Shown: one piece after another, positions 28,388-41,717 of the stretch | Position numbering within the stretch: position 1 is the first letter of the stretch | How the letters are laid out: every line of letters starts with the position of its first letter | Assembly: GCF_000284075.1 (NCBI RefSeq) | Contig: NC_017042.1 | Location: forward strand, 310,001-374,000 | DNA from: Rickettsia rhipicephali str. 3-7-female6-CWPP | GTDB taxonomy: Bacteria; Pseudomonadota; Alphaproteobacteria; Rickettsiales; Rickettsiaceae | DNA: 64,000 bases | Direction of reading: 5' to 3' | Made by a program: the position numbers and the translations under genes | The notes under the pieces: model-generated | Database searches by the model: none | The model's input: only the letters and a program-made list of their open reading frames with translations | Told to the model about the DNA's origin: nothing

Positions 28388-28903
28388 TCACAGATCAATA
28401 ATATCGCCGATTATACCATTAAGATATCCCTCTCTTTGTTGTTGTTCTGAAATATCTGTTTGTTGAATTGCGTTATTATTTGGGTTTCCTAAGAAAGTAT
28501 TGTATGCCATAAGCATTGCATCTCGTTCTTTTTGAGGATCACGTACAACACCCGCTGCTTTAAAATATGATTCTGCAGCATTTGTTGCCTGTTGTTTTTG
28601 AAAGCAAAGTTCGTTTCCTTGTGCCATATATAAATCATATTTTATAGGCTTTTCAGCCTTATTTATAAGACTGTCATAACATTTTAATATAGAGTCTAAT
28701 TTATTATTCTTTCTATAAAATATAATAGCTGGGTCTTCACGTCCTAAGTTAAATAGCATATCGCCAATTTTATTGTACATTTCTTTAAGTTCTTCATTAC
28801 ATGTTAGAGCTGCATTATAATTAGCTAAAGCTCCATTATAATCTTCTTCTTCGCTCAATGTATTGCCTATTTTAGAGTGGCAGCTAGCTATAGTTTGAGT
28901 CAC
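28388..28903 (-). CDS. TPR protein, C-terminal piece
   Basis: 171 aa. The opening TIASCHSKIGNTLSEEEDYN, then GALANYNAAL, is a clean 34-residue TPR unit, followed by a second (YNKIGDMLFNLGREDPAIIF) and a third less regular one. It begins at GTG 28903, overlapping the stop of the preceding frame by 4 nt (GTGA). The reading frame upstream of the GTG (QRAEV) would continue the preceding protein smoothly after a one-base shift, so this is more likely the severed C-terminal part of one longer protein than a separate gene. Function unknown. Confidence 0.5.
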   Translation of the reverse strand: MTQTIASCHSKIGNTLSEEEDYNGALANYNAALTCNEELKEMYNKIGDMLFNLGREDPAIIFYRKNNKLDSILKCYDSLINKAEKPIKYDLYMAQGNELCFQKQQATNAAESYFKAAGVVRDPQKERDAMLMAYNTFLGNPNNNAIQQTDISEQQQREGYLNGIIGDIIDL

Positions 28904-29664
28904 TTCTGCTCTTTGTCCGAGTACTTATTTAACCACTCTATGGCTTCTTTATAATATTGCACTGGTTGATCGTGTTTAGGTTCTATATTTTTTATAGAAG
29001 ATAGATAATTATTTTGTATGAATAAATCACATATTTCAATTAAGGAACTATAGCAATCATTGGATTGAGACCATGTTGTAGATAACATTTCTTCAAATAA
29101 TGATAATTCTTTAATTTGTAGGTTTAATACATATCGGTAAGCTTGAATAACCGGTTTATTGTCTGTGAATTGCTCAATAGAATCTAAAATTTGAAATATT
29201 ACCCCTATAAGGTTATTAGCTTGTTTGTTTAATATGATAGCTTGAAATTCTGATAATTGTGCTAATCCTTCAAAACAAGAAAGAGTTTTTTCTGTAGCCG
29301 GATATTGTATTGGAGAACTTGGTAAATATGGTTTAATATAATCCTTATAGTTATTATCTAAAAATTTTGAGTAGTTAAGAGGTGTATATACATTAAAGTC
29401 TTCAAAAATTGATTGGATAGTATTAATTATACATTCTACATTTATCTGTATTTGTGTATGTAAATTTTCTATCAGACTGTCTTGTTCCTTTAGCAATGAA
29501 CTTAGCTTCTTTATCTCTAAATTTTGTACTCCTTTTCTCTCTTCTAGGCGTTTTAGTTCTAGCAAGAGGTTTATTTCCCCATTTTGAGAAGTAGGTTTAT
29601 AGAAAAATTTTATATCAGAGAATTCTAATATATCCTTGTTAATAGCAATGCTATTTTGTAACAT
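28900..29664 (-). CDS. TPR protein, N-terminal piece
   Basis: About 254 aa from ATG 29664 (MLQNSIAINKDILEFSDIKF). It is mostly helical with a Lys/Glu/Leu-rich coiled-coil-like region (LLLELKRLEERKGVQNLEIK) and ends EAIEWLNKYSDKEQK. I do not recognise a family. The open frame extends to 29811, but that part overlaps the 3' end of the penicillin-binding protein gene in another frame and looks spurious. See the following TPR piece for the probable frameshift joining them. Confidence 0.45.
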   Translation of the reverse strand: MLQNSIAINKDILEFSDIKFFYKPTSQNGEINLLLELKRLEERKGVQNLEIKKLSSLLKEQDSLIENLHTQIQINVECIINTIQSIFEDFNVYTPLNYSKFLDNNYKDYIKPYLPSSPIQYPATEKTLSCFEGLAQLSEFQAIILNKQANNLIGVIFQILDSIEQFTDNKPVIQAYRYVLNLQIKELSLFEEMLSTTWSQSNDCYSSLIEICDLFIQNNYLSSIKNIEPKHDQPVQYYKEAIEWLNKYSDKEQK

Positions 29665-29692
29665 CGGTATAATATTTTCATGATTATTTTCA

Positions 29693-31694
29693 TTATGTTG
29701 TGTTATTACGCATATAACATTTCCTTTTAATTTTTTGTGATTTGCCTTTAATGAATAAGGTTTCTGCTTTAACCGGACACATATCGTTATCGATATCTCC
29801 CGTATCTGCACAAACTTTTACTTTAGTAATATTTAGTGCATTAATTTTTGAAAGGATTAAATCCTCATCTTTATTTGGTCTAGCTATGGATTCAATAATA
29901 TTAAAGAATAAAGGGGCTGCAGAAATATTACCCGTAAATGTCCCGTGAGTTTGCCCTTTGAAATCCCCAACCCAAACAGCAAGTACGTATTTTCCGAATA
30001 TGCCGACGCTAAGTGCATCTCTAAATGAACGGGAAGTACCTGTTTTCCAATAAATCGGTAAGTTATGCCTTGTATTATTATAGGTAATAGGACGAGTCGT
30101 ATCTTTTATAATATCAAGTGTTAAATAGCTTGCCTCGGGGGATAGTAGTACGGTGTCTGTGTCATCCTTGTCCTCTCCTATGTCATTCCCGCGAAAGCGG
30201 GAATCCAGTAAATCATATGAAATTTTTGTTCCAATATTTAGGTCATTTTTTATAGATTCCTGCTCTCGCAGGAATGACATAGGAGAATCCAATACTTTTC
30301 TAAGCGGTTTATAAGTACCGAAATTAGCAAGCATAGCATAAAGAGTAGTTAACTCCTCAAGAGTAATTTCTGCTGTGCCGAGTACTATAGATAAACCATA
30401 ATTTTCAGGTTTTCGTAAGCCGCTAATTTTTGCTTGTTGTAAGAACTCATAAAAATTCGGTTTTTTTAACTTAGACGCCAGAAAGATTACAGGTACGTTA
30501 CGGCTCTTTATTAACGATTCTCTAGCACTTAAACCGCCTGCAAACCTACTATCAAAATTTTCCGGTTTATAATGATCGTAGTAAGTAGGTGTATCCTTTA
30601 GTAAAGTTAATGGATGTATTAGTGATTGATCAAAACTAAGTGCATAGACAAACGCTTTTAAAGCTGAGCCTGGAGATCTATGGCTTTTAGTGCCGTTAAT
30701 CTGTCCACAAATATCGTTATTAAAAAACTCTCCGGAGCCAATACTTGCAAGCACTTCCATAGTAGTAAAATCAATAAGAATTACGGAGGCATTATTAATG
30801 CCATATTTTTTCCGATCATTAATATATAGCCGTACTTGTTTTTCTATAGTAGCTTGCAGATTTTTATCTATAGTAGTGCGTATAATAGGGCTATCATTAT
30901 TTGCTAGTATGTCTAAAGTAAAATGCGGTGCAATAAAAGGAAGCTTTTTATTGTGATTAAATTTAATCGGCAAACTAATTAACTGATTATAAATAATATC
31001 TTGTGGGTGAATCGTGAGCCACTCGGTAAATAGATATTTACGTGCTTTAAAAATATTAATATCATTCCCGCCTCTTTTAAGCGGATTTTGTGGGATTACT
31101 GCAAGGCTTAGAATATCGATCAAATTTAAATCTTTTAGGTCACGATTGAGGTAAATATAACTGCCGGCTGCTATCCCTTCAATATTACTACCGTAAGGCA
31201 CTAGATTTAGATAACCTTCTAGGATTTCATCTTTTGAATTAATGTAGCTCTATATGAATAGCTTTAATGATTTGATGGATTTTACCAAGAATAGTAGAAG
31301 AGTGTATTCCATATCTTAAACGTGCTACTTGCATTATTATAGTAGAGCCGCCTATTTTACGATTATTCTGTAAATAAATAGAATAAAAAGCTTTGGCTAA
31401 AGAAACGGGGTTACAAAATGCTCATAAAAATGCTTGTCTTCATATAATTAGTACTGCTTCTATAAAACTTGCCGGTATTTCACGTATAGGAGTGAATATC
31501 CTATATTTATCGTCTTTAGAAAGCAAAATACGCATTAACTCGCCGTTTCGGTCAAATACTCTTTGTGAGAAACTTACGTCTTTAAGTAAAGGCGCAGGAG
31601 GAATAGCAAAATATAATATTATAATGCCGCTGATTGTAATAAAAAGTAATTTGGTTTTGAGAGACAAAGTATATACCTTATAGTTTAATGTCAT
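29693..31694 (-). pseudogene. pbpC: Penicillin-binding protein 1C, glycosyltransferase half broken
   Basis: The N-terminal anchor and start of the GT51 domain are at 31440-31694 (FSQRVFDRNGELMRILLSKD). The next motif is intact but in another frame: EDKHFYEHF, holding the catalytic Glu. The first frame resumes with NPVSLAKAFYSIYLQNNRKI and GGSTIIMQVARL, and a one-base insertion near 31237 leads to SKDEILEGYLNLVPYGSNIE. From there a 502-codon frame (29693-31201) is open with transpeptidase motifs SALK, SRN and KTGTS. So at least three shifts break the glycosyltransferase while the transpeptidase is clean apart from an in-frame repeat. The start codon used lies inside a palindromic repeat end. 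Confidence 0.85.
30180..30280. repeat. Palindromic element in frame inside pbpC
   Basis: ATGTCATTCCCGCGAAAGCG and GCTCTCGCAGGAATGACAT are the ends, with inner CGGGAATCC / GATTCC pairs. It adds about 34 codons (MSFLREQESIKN ... LLDSRFRGNDIG) between the SRN and KTGTS motifs without a stop. Insertion of such elements into rickettsial reading frames is known (Rickettsia palindromic elements). Confidence 0.85.
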
Positions 31695-31857
31695 TCCCGC
31701 GTAGGCAAGAAAGCGCGGTTGCATGGAACGATTTTTTCGTCATTGCGAGGAAAAACTGTAAGTTTTGACGAAGCAATATTGGAAAAATTCCTGAGATTGC
31801 CACGCTCACTAACGTTCGCTCGCAATGACGACTTGGGTATTCATGCTGGAATGACAT
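31688..31857. repeat. Nested palindromic elements upstream of pbpC
   Basis: The outer element runs from ATGTCATTCCCGCGTAGGC (31688) to ATGCTGGAATGACAT (31857). Inside it is a whole TCATTGCGAG-family copy from CGTCATTGCGAGGAAAAACT (31738) to TTCGCTCGCAATGACG (31830). A minus-strand frame through this stretch is repeat-derived. To its right, 31860-32168 is AT-rich and holds only the upstream region of the autotransporter gene. Confidence 0.8.
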
Positions 31858-32168
31858 CATGTTATATAACAATCATTATAAAGCATTTTAAAAATAATGA
31901 AAATTTTGATAATATAGCTTGCATGTATAGAAGTAATATCGTATAATGCTCTACGAGATATTAATAAATTAACCAAATGTTAATAAAATTAAGCTTTACG
32001 CTTCCTATAAATACTAAAATATCATATAAAATCCACGTTACTATCCTATTTTATAGCCCATCAATATAAATTTTTGACATAATATTTCTTCATGTATCAT
32101 TATCTTTAATAACAAAAAAGTATTAATATTTTAAGTAATTGTTAAGATTTAAGGAGAAATTAGATATT

Positions 32169-35100
32169 ATGGAAAAAATATTAAATCTATAAATTCTAAA
32201 CTTACAAAATTATTCTTACTTAGCTGTGCTAATGCTGCAATCCTTACCGCTGTGACCGGGGAAGCAAAAGCAGATATAGAAATCTATGATATATTAAACC
32301 ATACTGCTGACTACCAAATATTAACTCCTGCTCAAAAGCTTAATGTTATAAAAGGAATTCAGGACCGTACGGATTTTGGTGACCTTGTTGACGATTTTAT
32401 GCCGGGGGAAAGAAGATTATTCAATAATGAAATAATAGAAGTCACTAGACTTCAAGCAGTTGCTCTTGTACTTAACGGTGCTAGAGAAAGAAGAGAAGCA
32501 CGTGCAGCCGGTGTTGAAGTTGTTGATTTTAACAGGTAATACAGCAGTAGAAACAGGACGTAACGAGTAAGAGATGGCTCTAGAAAATAGACTTCAAGTA
32601 TTGGAAATCCTTGCTAAAGCTGAAGGGGCAAATGCTGTCAGTATTAACGATAAAATTAAAAAGGCTATACATTTTAATAACATAGAAAATTTAAATACAC
32701 CTTTGGAGCAGTTAAAATATATAGCTATGACAGGCGGTGTAGATGCTAATGACGATTTAAAAGTTGTAAATAATTATGTTGAAGCTCCTTTAACAACAGA
32801 AGCTTTTGAACATGTATTTTTTGGTACTAATATTACTGATCCTACTGTAAGAAGCATCGATATTAATGCTAAATACTCTGAATCAGGAAACAGTCCTTTA
32901 TTAAATAAGTTTAAAAGCGTAGCTACTCCGGAAGCAAAACATAAATTATTAGATCAATTTAAAAACTATGTTAATCAAAACTTAGTTGAGCTTGAGTCTA
33001 AACAATCTAGTATTCCCATAAGACAATCCGTAATGAAGTTTTAGCTGATCCTGCAATAGTAGTTAATTATTTAGAGCAGATGGCTAAATTAAAAGAAGCA
33101 TATATTGATAACGGTAAAATTAAGATAGTGAATGAAAACGATAAGGTAGTTGATGAGCAAGGTCTAAAAAGTTATAACAAGATTTTAAAAGATGTCGGTT
33201 TAATAACTAAAGATTTGGATGGTAAGAAAATGCTTTAACAATGAGTGATCTGGCACTTGTCCTAAAAAAGACTGTAGGTGAAATAAGAATAGATAATGAG
33301 GGTCTAGTAGGTCTTGTAATATAGCACCTCCAGCAATGGCAGGAGTAGTACCGTCTCCTCCGTCTCTACCGGGTGGAGTAGCAGCTCCTCCTCCGGCAGG
33401 TGTAGGTATAAGACTTGCAATAGCTAGGGATATAGCAAATCTAGATGCCATAGGTGATGATGAACTAAAATTAGCAGGTTATAAATCTGAAGGCAAAAGA
33501 AGATGCTGCATTAAGGGGAAGAATAGCTGCACTGGCACCGGTTGTAGGCAGAGCAGTTGCAGAAGTTCTTGTAGCTCCGAATACTTTAGACAGAATATTT
33601 CATAATGAGATGTATTTAGCTAAAAATAATGGAAATCCCGGAAAGCTAGAAGTAAGAACATTAGGTGCAGAAACAGATTTAAGGATTACTATCAAAACAC
33701 TTTTAACTTTAGAAGAAAGGAAAAGTCCACTTGAGTCTTTAGCATTATTTTCAGAAGCAAAGCCTGATAAAGCACAATTAATGATAAAAGCTGAGAATAT
33801 TTGGAATAGACTAAAAGATGATGATGTAATAAAGCAAATTTCAAGGCAAGCTTTAACTTGAAATAATAAAATAGCCAACCAGGAATTTTTTAAAGAGCTA
33901 TTTAATGAAGAAGAACATAATGCAATAAACCGTTTAAACTATACTTTTGATAAATTACCGCTGGACTTACAAAATCATATTACGGCAAGAAGTACTGAAA
34001 TAAAAATAAAAGATGAACTACAAGATAAGAAAACAATTATATAAAGAATAGATTATATTGCTAAAAATGAAAGCTTTAATACCTAATACTAAAGATTTCT
34101 CCAAAGAGGCAATTGTAAAATTTCTTAATATAATAAGTGATGAGAAAATAGAAGCGGTATTAAAAGGAGTAAAAGCAGCGAAAGCTGCTAATCCTCCTGT
34201 TGTGGCACCGGTAATAGTGGTAGCAGGTGGACCGCCACTATCTACGAGGGTAGGATATAATGGGCTTGGTATGGACGGTTTAGTCAGAAAGAGGAACAGT
34301 CTAAAGCCTATCGAAAATCTTTTTCCTAAAAAAATGCTGCGGTTGCAGTGGCAGTAGCTTATATTGCTCCTACTTCTAAAATAGGGGAAAAAATATGAAA
34401 CCGCTGTTCAAGCTATAGCAGCTTCAGTTGACACGGATTTAAAAAGAGAGTTAGCAATAAAGACTCAAGGAAAGGAAAAACTAAAAGCATTAATTGTAGA
34501 AGAAGTTTTTGAGAAATATACAACTAAAAATGCAGATGCACTTGATGTTAATATAAATCAATTAACTCAAGCTATAAAAGAGGGAACCAATATTGAGTTC
34601 ATAGGTCCTAAAAGAGAAGTAGCAAGTTATATATAGATCAGGCAACAAGAAATCTATGTGTTAGAATGAATCAAGATGCAGGATTAATGCAGTAACTTGA
34701 ATAATTCTAGGTTAGCAGCAATTATAGAAGCGGCAGCTGTAAATGAAGCAGAAGTGGATACAAGACATCCTGAGTCAGGCAGCAGCACAAGCAGTAGCAA
34801 ATGGAGACGTAAGCTATGGTGGAGTAGTTGTAGTAGCTCCTGCTGTTGCTTCTGTGGCTCCTGTTGCACTATTGGTTTTACCGGCAGATCCTGAAGAGGA
34901 CGCAGAAGAGGTAATAGCTGTTCCTGCAGTTGCAGCTCCATTAGCACCGGCACCGGTAGTTATTAATATGAAAGATGTAGGGGTAGTTCCCTGCCTCCGG
35001 TGGAAGAAGCTCCATATACTGGTGCAGAAATTATGATTGTTCAACGTATAGAGAGGATTGTTCCTGTAGAGGGCAATATTGAAGGTTTTGATGATGATGA

Positions 35101-36327
35101 AGACGATGATTTTAACATTGAAGAAGATTATGAAAATGATGATTATAATATAATACAGGAGCGAACAAAAGTAGAAGTATCTAGTAGTACAAATAAATCA
35201 GCATCTAAGGATTCTGAAGTTCGCCTTGAAAACTCGAAGCAAGAGGAAGCTAGACAAGAAGAGGAGGCAAAAGTAGTTGCTTTTATAAAGGAAGCTGTAG
35301 AAGCAAGCATTGCTGAAGCTGTAAGAGTTGAAGCTGCTGAAGTTGTAGAAATGCAAAATGCAGTAAAACAAGACGAAGAAATGATTGGAGCAATATATAA
35401 TTCGGTTCATGATATCACTCAAATGAGCTGTAATATTATATCGCATAGAATGTTCTCTAGTGCTGCGGTTGCTGCGGGGATGAAGATGCAAAAGTGTTAG
35501 ATAAAAGTCTTTGGATTGCAGGTACTTACGGTACTAATATGCAAAAAGGTTTTGCCGGTTATAAAGGTCATGCTTCGGGCGGGTACTATAGGTTTTGATA
35601 TTGGTTCTGATAACTACAAAGATTTAGTCGGTATTGCTTATACTAAATTGGATTCAAAGTTTAAATCTAACGGTAGCAGGTCAAATACTAATATTGATAG
35701 CCATATCGTAACTTTATACGGACAAAAAGAATTACCGAAAAACTTTATGATACACAAGCTATGTTTGCTTACAATCATAATATAGTAAAGAGTAAAATCA
35801 ACCGTTTAGGTACTATTGCAACCGGTAAATATAAGAATAATAATTATAACTTTGAAACTTTATTAAGTTATAATCATCTTATGAATGGTAATATTACTCT
35901 TACTACAAATCTTGGTATAAGATACGGTCACTCTAAAGACGATACATATCAAGAAAGTGATGTAGGTATTCAGCATTTGAGTATTGCTTCTAAAAAGCAG
36001 CATTTATGGAGCGGTATTTTAGGCGGTAAGGTAGCTTTAGCACCGCAGAAAATAGCTGAAGGTTTCAGTGTCACGCCTGCACTTCAAGCATCTGTAGAAC
36101 ATTACTTTAATGACAATAGTAAAAAACTTAATGCTAAAGTAAAATGGAAAGATAGAGAAGTTAATGACACTATCGCATTACCGAAGCAACCTAAAGTCGC
36201 TTATAATATCGGTGCTAGCGTTTTAACTGAAAAAGATAATGTAAGCGTATTACTTGAATATAACTGTCATTTACAAGAGAAATATCAAAGCCATCAAGGC
36301 TTTATGAAGTTGAAAGTGAAGTTATAA
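32169..36327 (+). pseudogene. Sca-family autotransporter, multiply frameshifted
   Basis: A good Shine-Dalgarno (AAGGAGA) precedes ATG 32169. The signal peptide is broken after MEK by loss of one A in an A-run; restoring it gives MEKNIKSINSKLTKLFLLSC and then ANAAILTAVTGEAKA. The passenger appears in at least six frame segments (32252-32539, 32574-33044, 33336-33861, 34058-34357, 34743-35500) and includes Pro/Val/Ala-rich low-complexity stretches near 33340, 34200 and 34930 and an acidic DDDEDDDFNIEEDYEND run. The C-terminal beta-barrel (about 35500-36327) has YGHSKDDTYQESDVGI and ends EKYQSHQGFMKLKVKL, typical of rickettsial surface cell antigens. The Sca number is not assigned. Confidence 0.85.
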
Positions 36328-36337
36328 CAGCCAAAAT

Positions 36338-36456
36338 CGTCATTGCGAGCAAAAACTGTAAGTTTTGACGAAGCAATCCAGTAAAAAAATGCTAATTTAT
36401 AGCATTTTTTTATTTTTTGTGGATTGCCACGCAGCCTATGGCTGCTCGCAATGACG
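36338..36456. repeat. TCATTGCGAG-family element after the autotransporter
   Basis: Left CGTCATTGCGAGCAAAAAC, right TATGGCTGCTCGCAATGACG, inner pair AGCAATCCA / GGATTGCCACGC with a hairpin AAAAAATGCTAA / TTATAGCATTTTTT at its centre. It lies between convergent genes. Confidence 0.78.
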
Positions 36457-36505
36457 ATTATGGACCCACGCTAGCAATTGCACTCCCAAGAGTCAATAAT
36501 ACTTA

Positions 36506-36952
36506 TTACTCGTCTCTTACTACTAACACTGATATATCTGAATGACGGACGATTTTAGAAGCATTAGGTCCAAGCATATAATCTTTTAATTGTAGTCTGA
36601 CTGCAGAGATTATTATTAAATCGGCTTTAATTTCATTAGAGTGCTTAATTATTTCATCATAAACGGCACCGCTACCTATATAATAATCTGTTTCAATTGC
36701 ATTGGGAATATATTGTTTGATAAGCTCTTTAATTTGAGCTTTATACTTTTCTTTTTTCTCCGTTCTCCAATTTTTAGGTAAGTAATCTTCAAACATTTTC
36801 GTACCGAATTCAGGAATTACATACATAAAATGTAATTTTGCTTGAAAGTGCGTCGCAAGCATTAAAGCCTTAGAAAGAATACCTTTTATAGATTTTTTAT
36901 CATTTAAATCTATAGGTATAAGTATATTTTTAAATATAGTATTTTCAGACAT
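36506..36952 (-). CDS. Universal stress protein (UspA family)
   Basis: 148 aa with the Usp fold order: NILIPIDLNDKKSIKGIL (strand 1 with conserved D), AKLHFMYVIPEF (strand 2), IKADLIIISAVR (strand 4) and LGPNASKIVRHSDISVLVVR. The ATP-binding G-x2-G-x9-G-(S/T) loop is degenerate (LQLKDYMLGPNA), so ATP binding is doubtful. It is followed 9 nt later, on its 5' side, by the TAXI gene's stop, so the two are probably cotranscribed. Confidence 0.85.
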   Translation of the reverse strand: MSENTIFKNILIPIDLNDKKSIKGILSKALMLATHFQAKLHFMYVIPEFGTKMFEDYLPKNWRTEKKEKYKAQIKELIKQYIPNAIETDYYIGSGAVYDEIIKHSNEIKADLIIISAVRLQLKDYMLGPNASKIVRHSDISVLVVRDE

Positions 36953-36961
36953 AAGATATTG

Positions 36962-37903
36962 TTAGTTTTTGTTTCTTACTGAATCATGTTTTGGTAGAAC
37001 AAAATTTTGAGTATCGGCGAAATAGTTAATGTCCAGGTTATTTAATAAGTAATTAGAAAATTTAAAATTTGCTACGTTTCTATGAAAAGCTCCGATAAAT
37101 TTATCTAAAATATCACGATTCGCCTCATCTCTAGTTACTAGGATTGCTGATACTTTTACTGTAGTTTGATCATCGGTAATCCCTGGATATAAGCCCTTAT
37201 GAAGTATGGCTTTATGAAAAGCTCTATTTTGTTTTATTACTTCCGTTATTTTATCATTGTCAATTGAAACGAAATCAATTTCACACTTATTAGCTATTAA
37301 ATTTACTAAGGGGTTAGAATGTCCAACCATCATTATTATAGCATCTATTTCCTTATTACAGAATTTATCACTAGAATCTTCATAATTAATGTGTAGCTCT
37401 TCAGGTTCCTTAGCAAATTTATATAAAGAACGTACGGCATCATAAGTAATATTACTACTGGAAAATGCCGGACCGTTAGTTATTTTTTTTCCGTCAATAT
37501 CAGCAAAAACTTTTATTTTATCCTCATCTTTTACAATAACCGTAAAAAACTCATCATGTAGATTAAGCACCTGACGTAAATTTTGCATTTTTTCTTGATC
37601 GTGATAATAACCTATGCCCTCATATGCTTCTACTGCAATATTAGCTTGCACTAGGGCTAAATCAATTTTGCCTTGTTGTAATAATTTTAAATTTTCTATA
37701 CTACCGTTTGTTGCAACAACTTCGCATTTAATATGTTCATTATTTTTATCGTCATTTGTAATAGTCTTGCATAAATCAAGTCCAATAGCATAATATCCTT
37801 TTAAAATAGAGCCGGTACCGATTTTAATGACTTTTGGAGCAGCATAAATATTACTGCAAATAAGAAATATGCTAATAATAGTCGCTAGTTTAAAATTGTT
37901 CAT
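36962..37903 (-). CDS. TAXI-family TRAP transporter solute-binding protein
   Basis: From ATG 37903 the protein is 313 aa with a signal peptide (MNNFKLATIISIFLICSNIYA) cleaved before APKV. IKIGTGSILKGYYAIGLDLC is the TAXI opening (G-T-G-x-x-x-G-x-Y-Y), and LKLLQQGKIDLALVQANIA fits the family. It resembles the BCSP31 antigen of Brucella. No membrane subunits of a TRAP system are nearby. The open frame extends 17 codons upstream, but that overlaps the preceding gene. Confidence 0.87.
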   Translation of the reverse strand: MNNFKLATIISIFLICSNIYAAPKVIKIGTGSILKGYYAIGLDLCKTITNDDKNNEHIKCEVVATNGSIENLKLLQQGKIDLALVQANIAVEAYEGIGYYHDQEKMQNLRQVLNLHDEFFTVIVKDEDKIKVFADIDGKKITNGPAFSSSNITYDAVRSLYKFAKEPEELHINYEDSSDKFCNKEIDAIIMMVGHSNPLVNLIANKCEIDFVSIDNDKITEVIKQNRAFHKAILHKGLYPGITDDQTTVKVSAILVTRDEANRDILDKFIGAFHRNVANFKFSNYLLNNLDINYFADTQNFVLPKHDSVRNKN

Positions 37904-37907
37904 AAAA

Positions 37908-38963
37908 CTAATTTGCATTATTTGCGGTATTTTGGTCTTCTTTATGTTCACCAAGTTTTAGTTCTAATAAATTAATAGAACCGATATTTATTCCTTTGTC
38001 TGAAAACTCAATATCAAACTTAGCTTTTTCTATATTGTTGTAAGCCGAATTTAAATCATTTTGCTCTGTATTTAATTGCGCGTCGGAAGCTTTATTAATT
38101 GTTTTAATTATTTTCTTAGAAAAAATAATATTATTCGGTAATAATTTATCAACTATGGAATTATAATTTTCCAGCTCAAAATATAGTTTTCCTTTTGGTA
38201 ATTTATTGGCAAAAAGTTGTAAAGCACCGTTTAAATTAATTTTAGAATCATTATCACAAGTAAAAATAAATCTTTCTATATTAAGATTTTGTAAAATAGC
38301 TGAATCTTCTCCGTCTTCAGCAAATTTTAAAGAAGCAGCAATATCTAAATTAGCATTTTTAAAATTCAAAATATCTTTTTCTGAATAATAATTCATATTT
38401 AAAAATAAGGATATATTTTCCTCACTTGCTAAATTCTGTTTTCTTATAAGAAATGCTAAATCATTAATTTTAAAGATTTCTTGATTATCTTTAAATATCA
38501 ATAATGCTTTATTATTTAACTGAATTGATTTTAATATTTCTTTTAAATTATCATCTTTTGATATTTTATATAAAGGTTTATTAAATTTTCCTATACCCTT
38601 TATGTCATCATCGCTGCGTACATCATAGGTAAATGTTTTGTCGCCGTAATTATCGACTTCTCTAATAAAAGGACCGAAATTAAGAGCGGCTCTTTTAGTA
38701 CTAAAAGCTATATTTAGGACAATATTTTTGCATGTAAATTCTTTAGAATTTACATGATCAATTAATTTTACTTTAGGATCCGTTACGGTAATTTTCCAAT
38801 TAAAAGGATAGCCTGAAAACTTAACTGCATTATAAGATATTTTAAGATTATCAGATTCAGAATTCTTAATTAAACTTACAACGTTATTTTTTATAGTATA
38901 TGCAGTTGCAAACCATATTATAGTAAAGGCTAAAAACACAAAAAGAAGTATTTTACGTATCAC
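37908..38963 (-). CDS. DUF2125-like membrane-anchored protein
   Basis: 351 aa with an N-terminal membrane anchor ([19 protein letters not shown]) and the characteristic [20 protein letters not shown] segment, which matches the S-G-x-P-F ... P element of DUF2125 proteins. The rest is long, polar and beta-rich, as in AsmA-like periplasmic proteins. Function unknown. It ends 4 nt before the TAXI gene begins and starts 12 nt after fdx, so fdx, this gene, the TAXI gene and the stress protein may form one transcript. Confidence 0.7.
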   Translation of the reverse strand: MIRKILLFVFLAFTIIWFATAYTIKNNVVSLIKNSESDNLKISYNAVKFSGYPFNWKITVTDPKVKLIDHVNSKEFTCKNIVLNIAFSTKRAALNFGPFIREVDNYGDKTFTYDVRSDDDIKGIGKFNKPLYKISKDDNLKEILKSIQLNNKALLIFKDNQEIFKINDLAFLIRKQNLASEENISLFLNMNYYSEKDILNFKNANLDIAASLKFAEDGEDSAILQNLNIERFIFTCDNDSKINLNGALQLFANKLPKGKLYFELENYNSIVDKLLPNNIIFSKKIIKTINKASDAQLNTEQNDLNSAYNNIEKAKFDIEFSDKGINIGSINLLELKLGEHKEDQNTANNAN

Positions 38964-38975
38964 TTTTTTAATCCA

Positions 38976-39314
38976 TTATAATTTTATATTACGAGTAGCA
39001 GAAGGAAGGCGCACTTTTATGCCGTCTAATTCTTCGGTTAAAATAATTTGACATCCCAATCTAGAAGTGTCGGTAAGACCAAAGGCTAAGTCAAGCATAT
39101 CTTCCTCTGCTTCCGTAGGTTTTTTTAATTTGTTGTAAAATTCTTCTTCTAAAATAACGTGACAAGTAGCACAAGCAAGCGATCCTTCACAAGCGCCCTC
39201 AAGGTCTAGATCGTTACTATGGGCAATTTCTAAAATAGAAAGCCCTATCGGTGCTTCTACTGTTTTTTCTTCTCCATCATTTATAATAAATGTTACTTTT
39301 ATTTTTCCTGACAT
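38976..39314 (-). CDS. fdx: 2Fe-2S ferredoxin, ISC type
   Basis: 112 aa, adrenodoxin type. Cluster ligands are read in [14 protein letters not shown] (C-x5-C-x2-C) and the distal SRLGCQIIL (Cys). It donates electrons for Fe-S cluster assembly. It follows hscA after about 60 nt, the order of the bacterial isc operon (hscB-hscA-fdx). Confidence 0.95.
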   Translation of the reverse strand: MSGKIKVTFIINDGEEKTVEAPIGLSILEIAHSNDLDLEGACEGSLACATCHVILEEEFYNKLKKPTEAEEDMLDLAFGLTDTSRLGCQIILTEELDGIKVRLPSATRNIKL

Positions 39315-39377
39315 TCTTCTTATTTTTTCTTATCTAAATTAGTTCGATTATATATAATATTTTATATATAACTGAGG

Positions 39378-41674
<2,297 letters not shown>

Positions 41675-41717
41675 CTAAACTACTCTATCATATATCAAAA
41701 ATTAAAAAAATACAATT

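Noticed and set aside
29665-29811. N-terminal extension of the TPR protein over the pbpC 3' end
   Set aside because: The same bases encode the pbpC C-terminus in another frame; the extension has no ribosome site or helical pattern.
33200-35491. Minus-strand frames across the autotransporter, rich in Leu, Ser and Cys
   Set aside because: They mirror low-complexity Pro/Val/Ala and Glu-rich coding sequence on the plus strand; no start signal or family motif.
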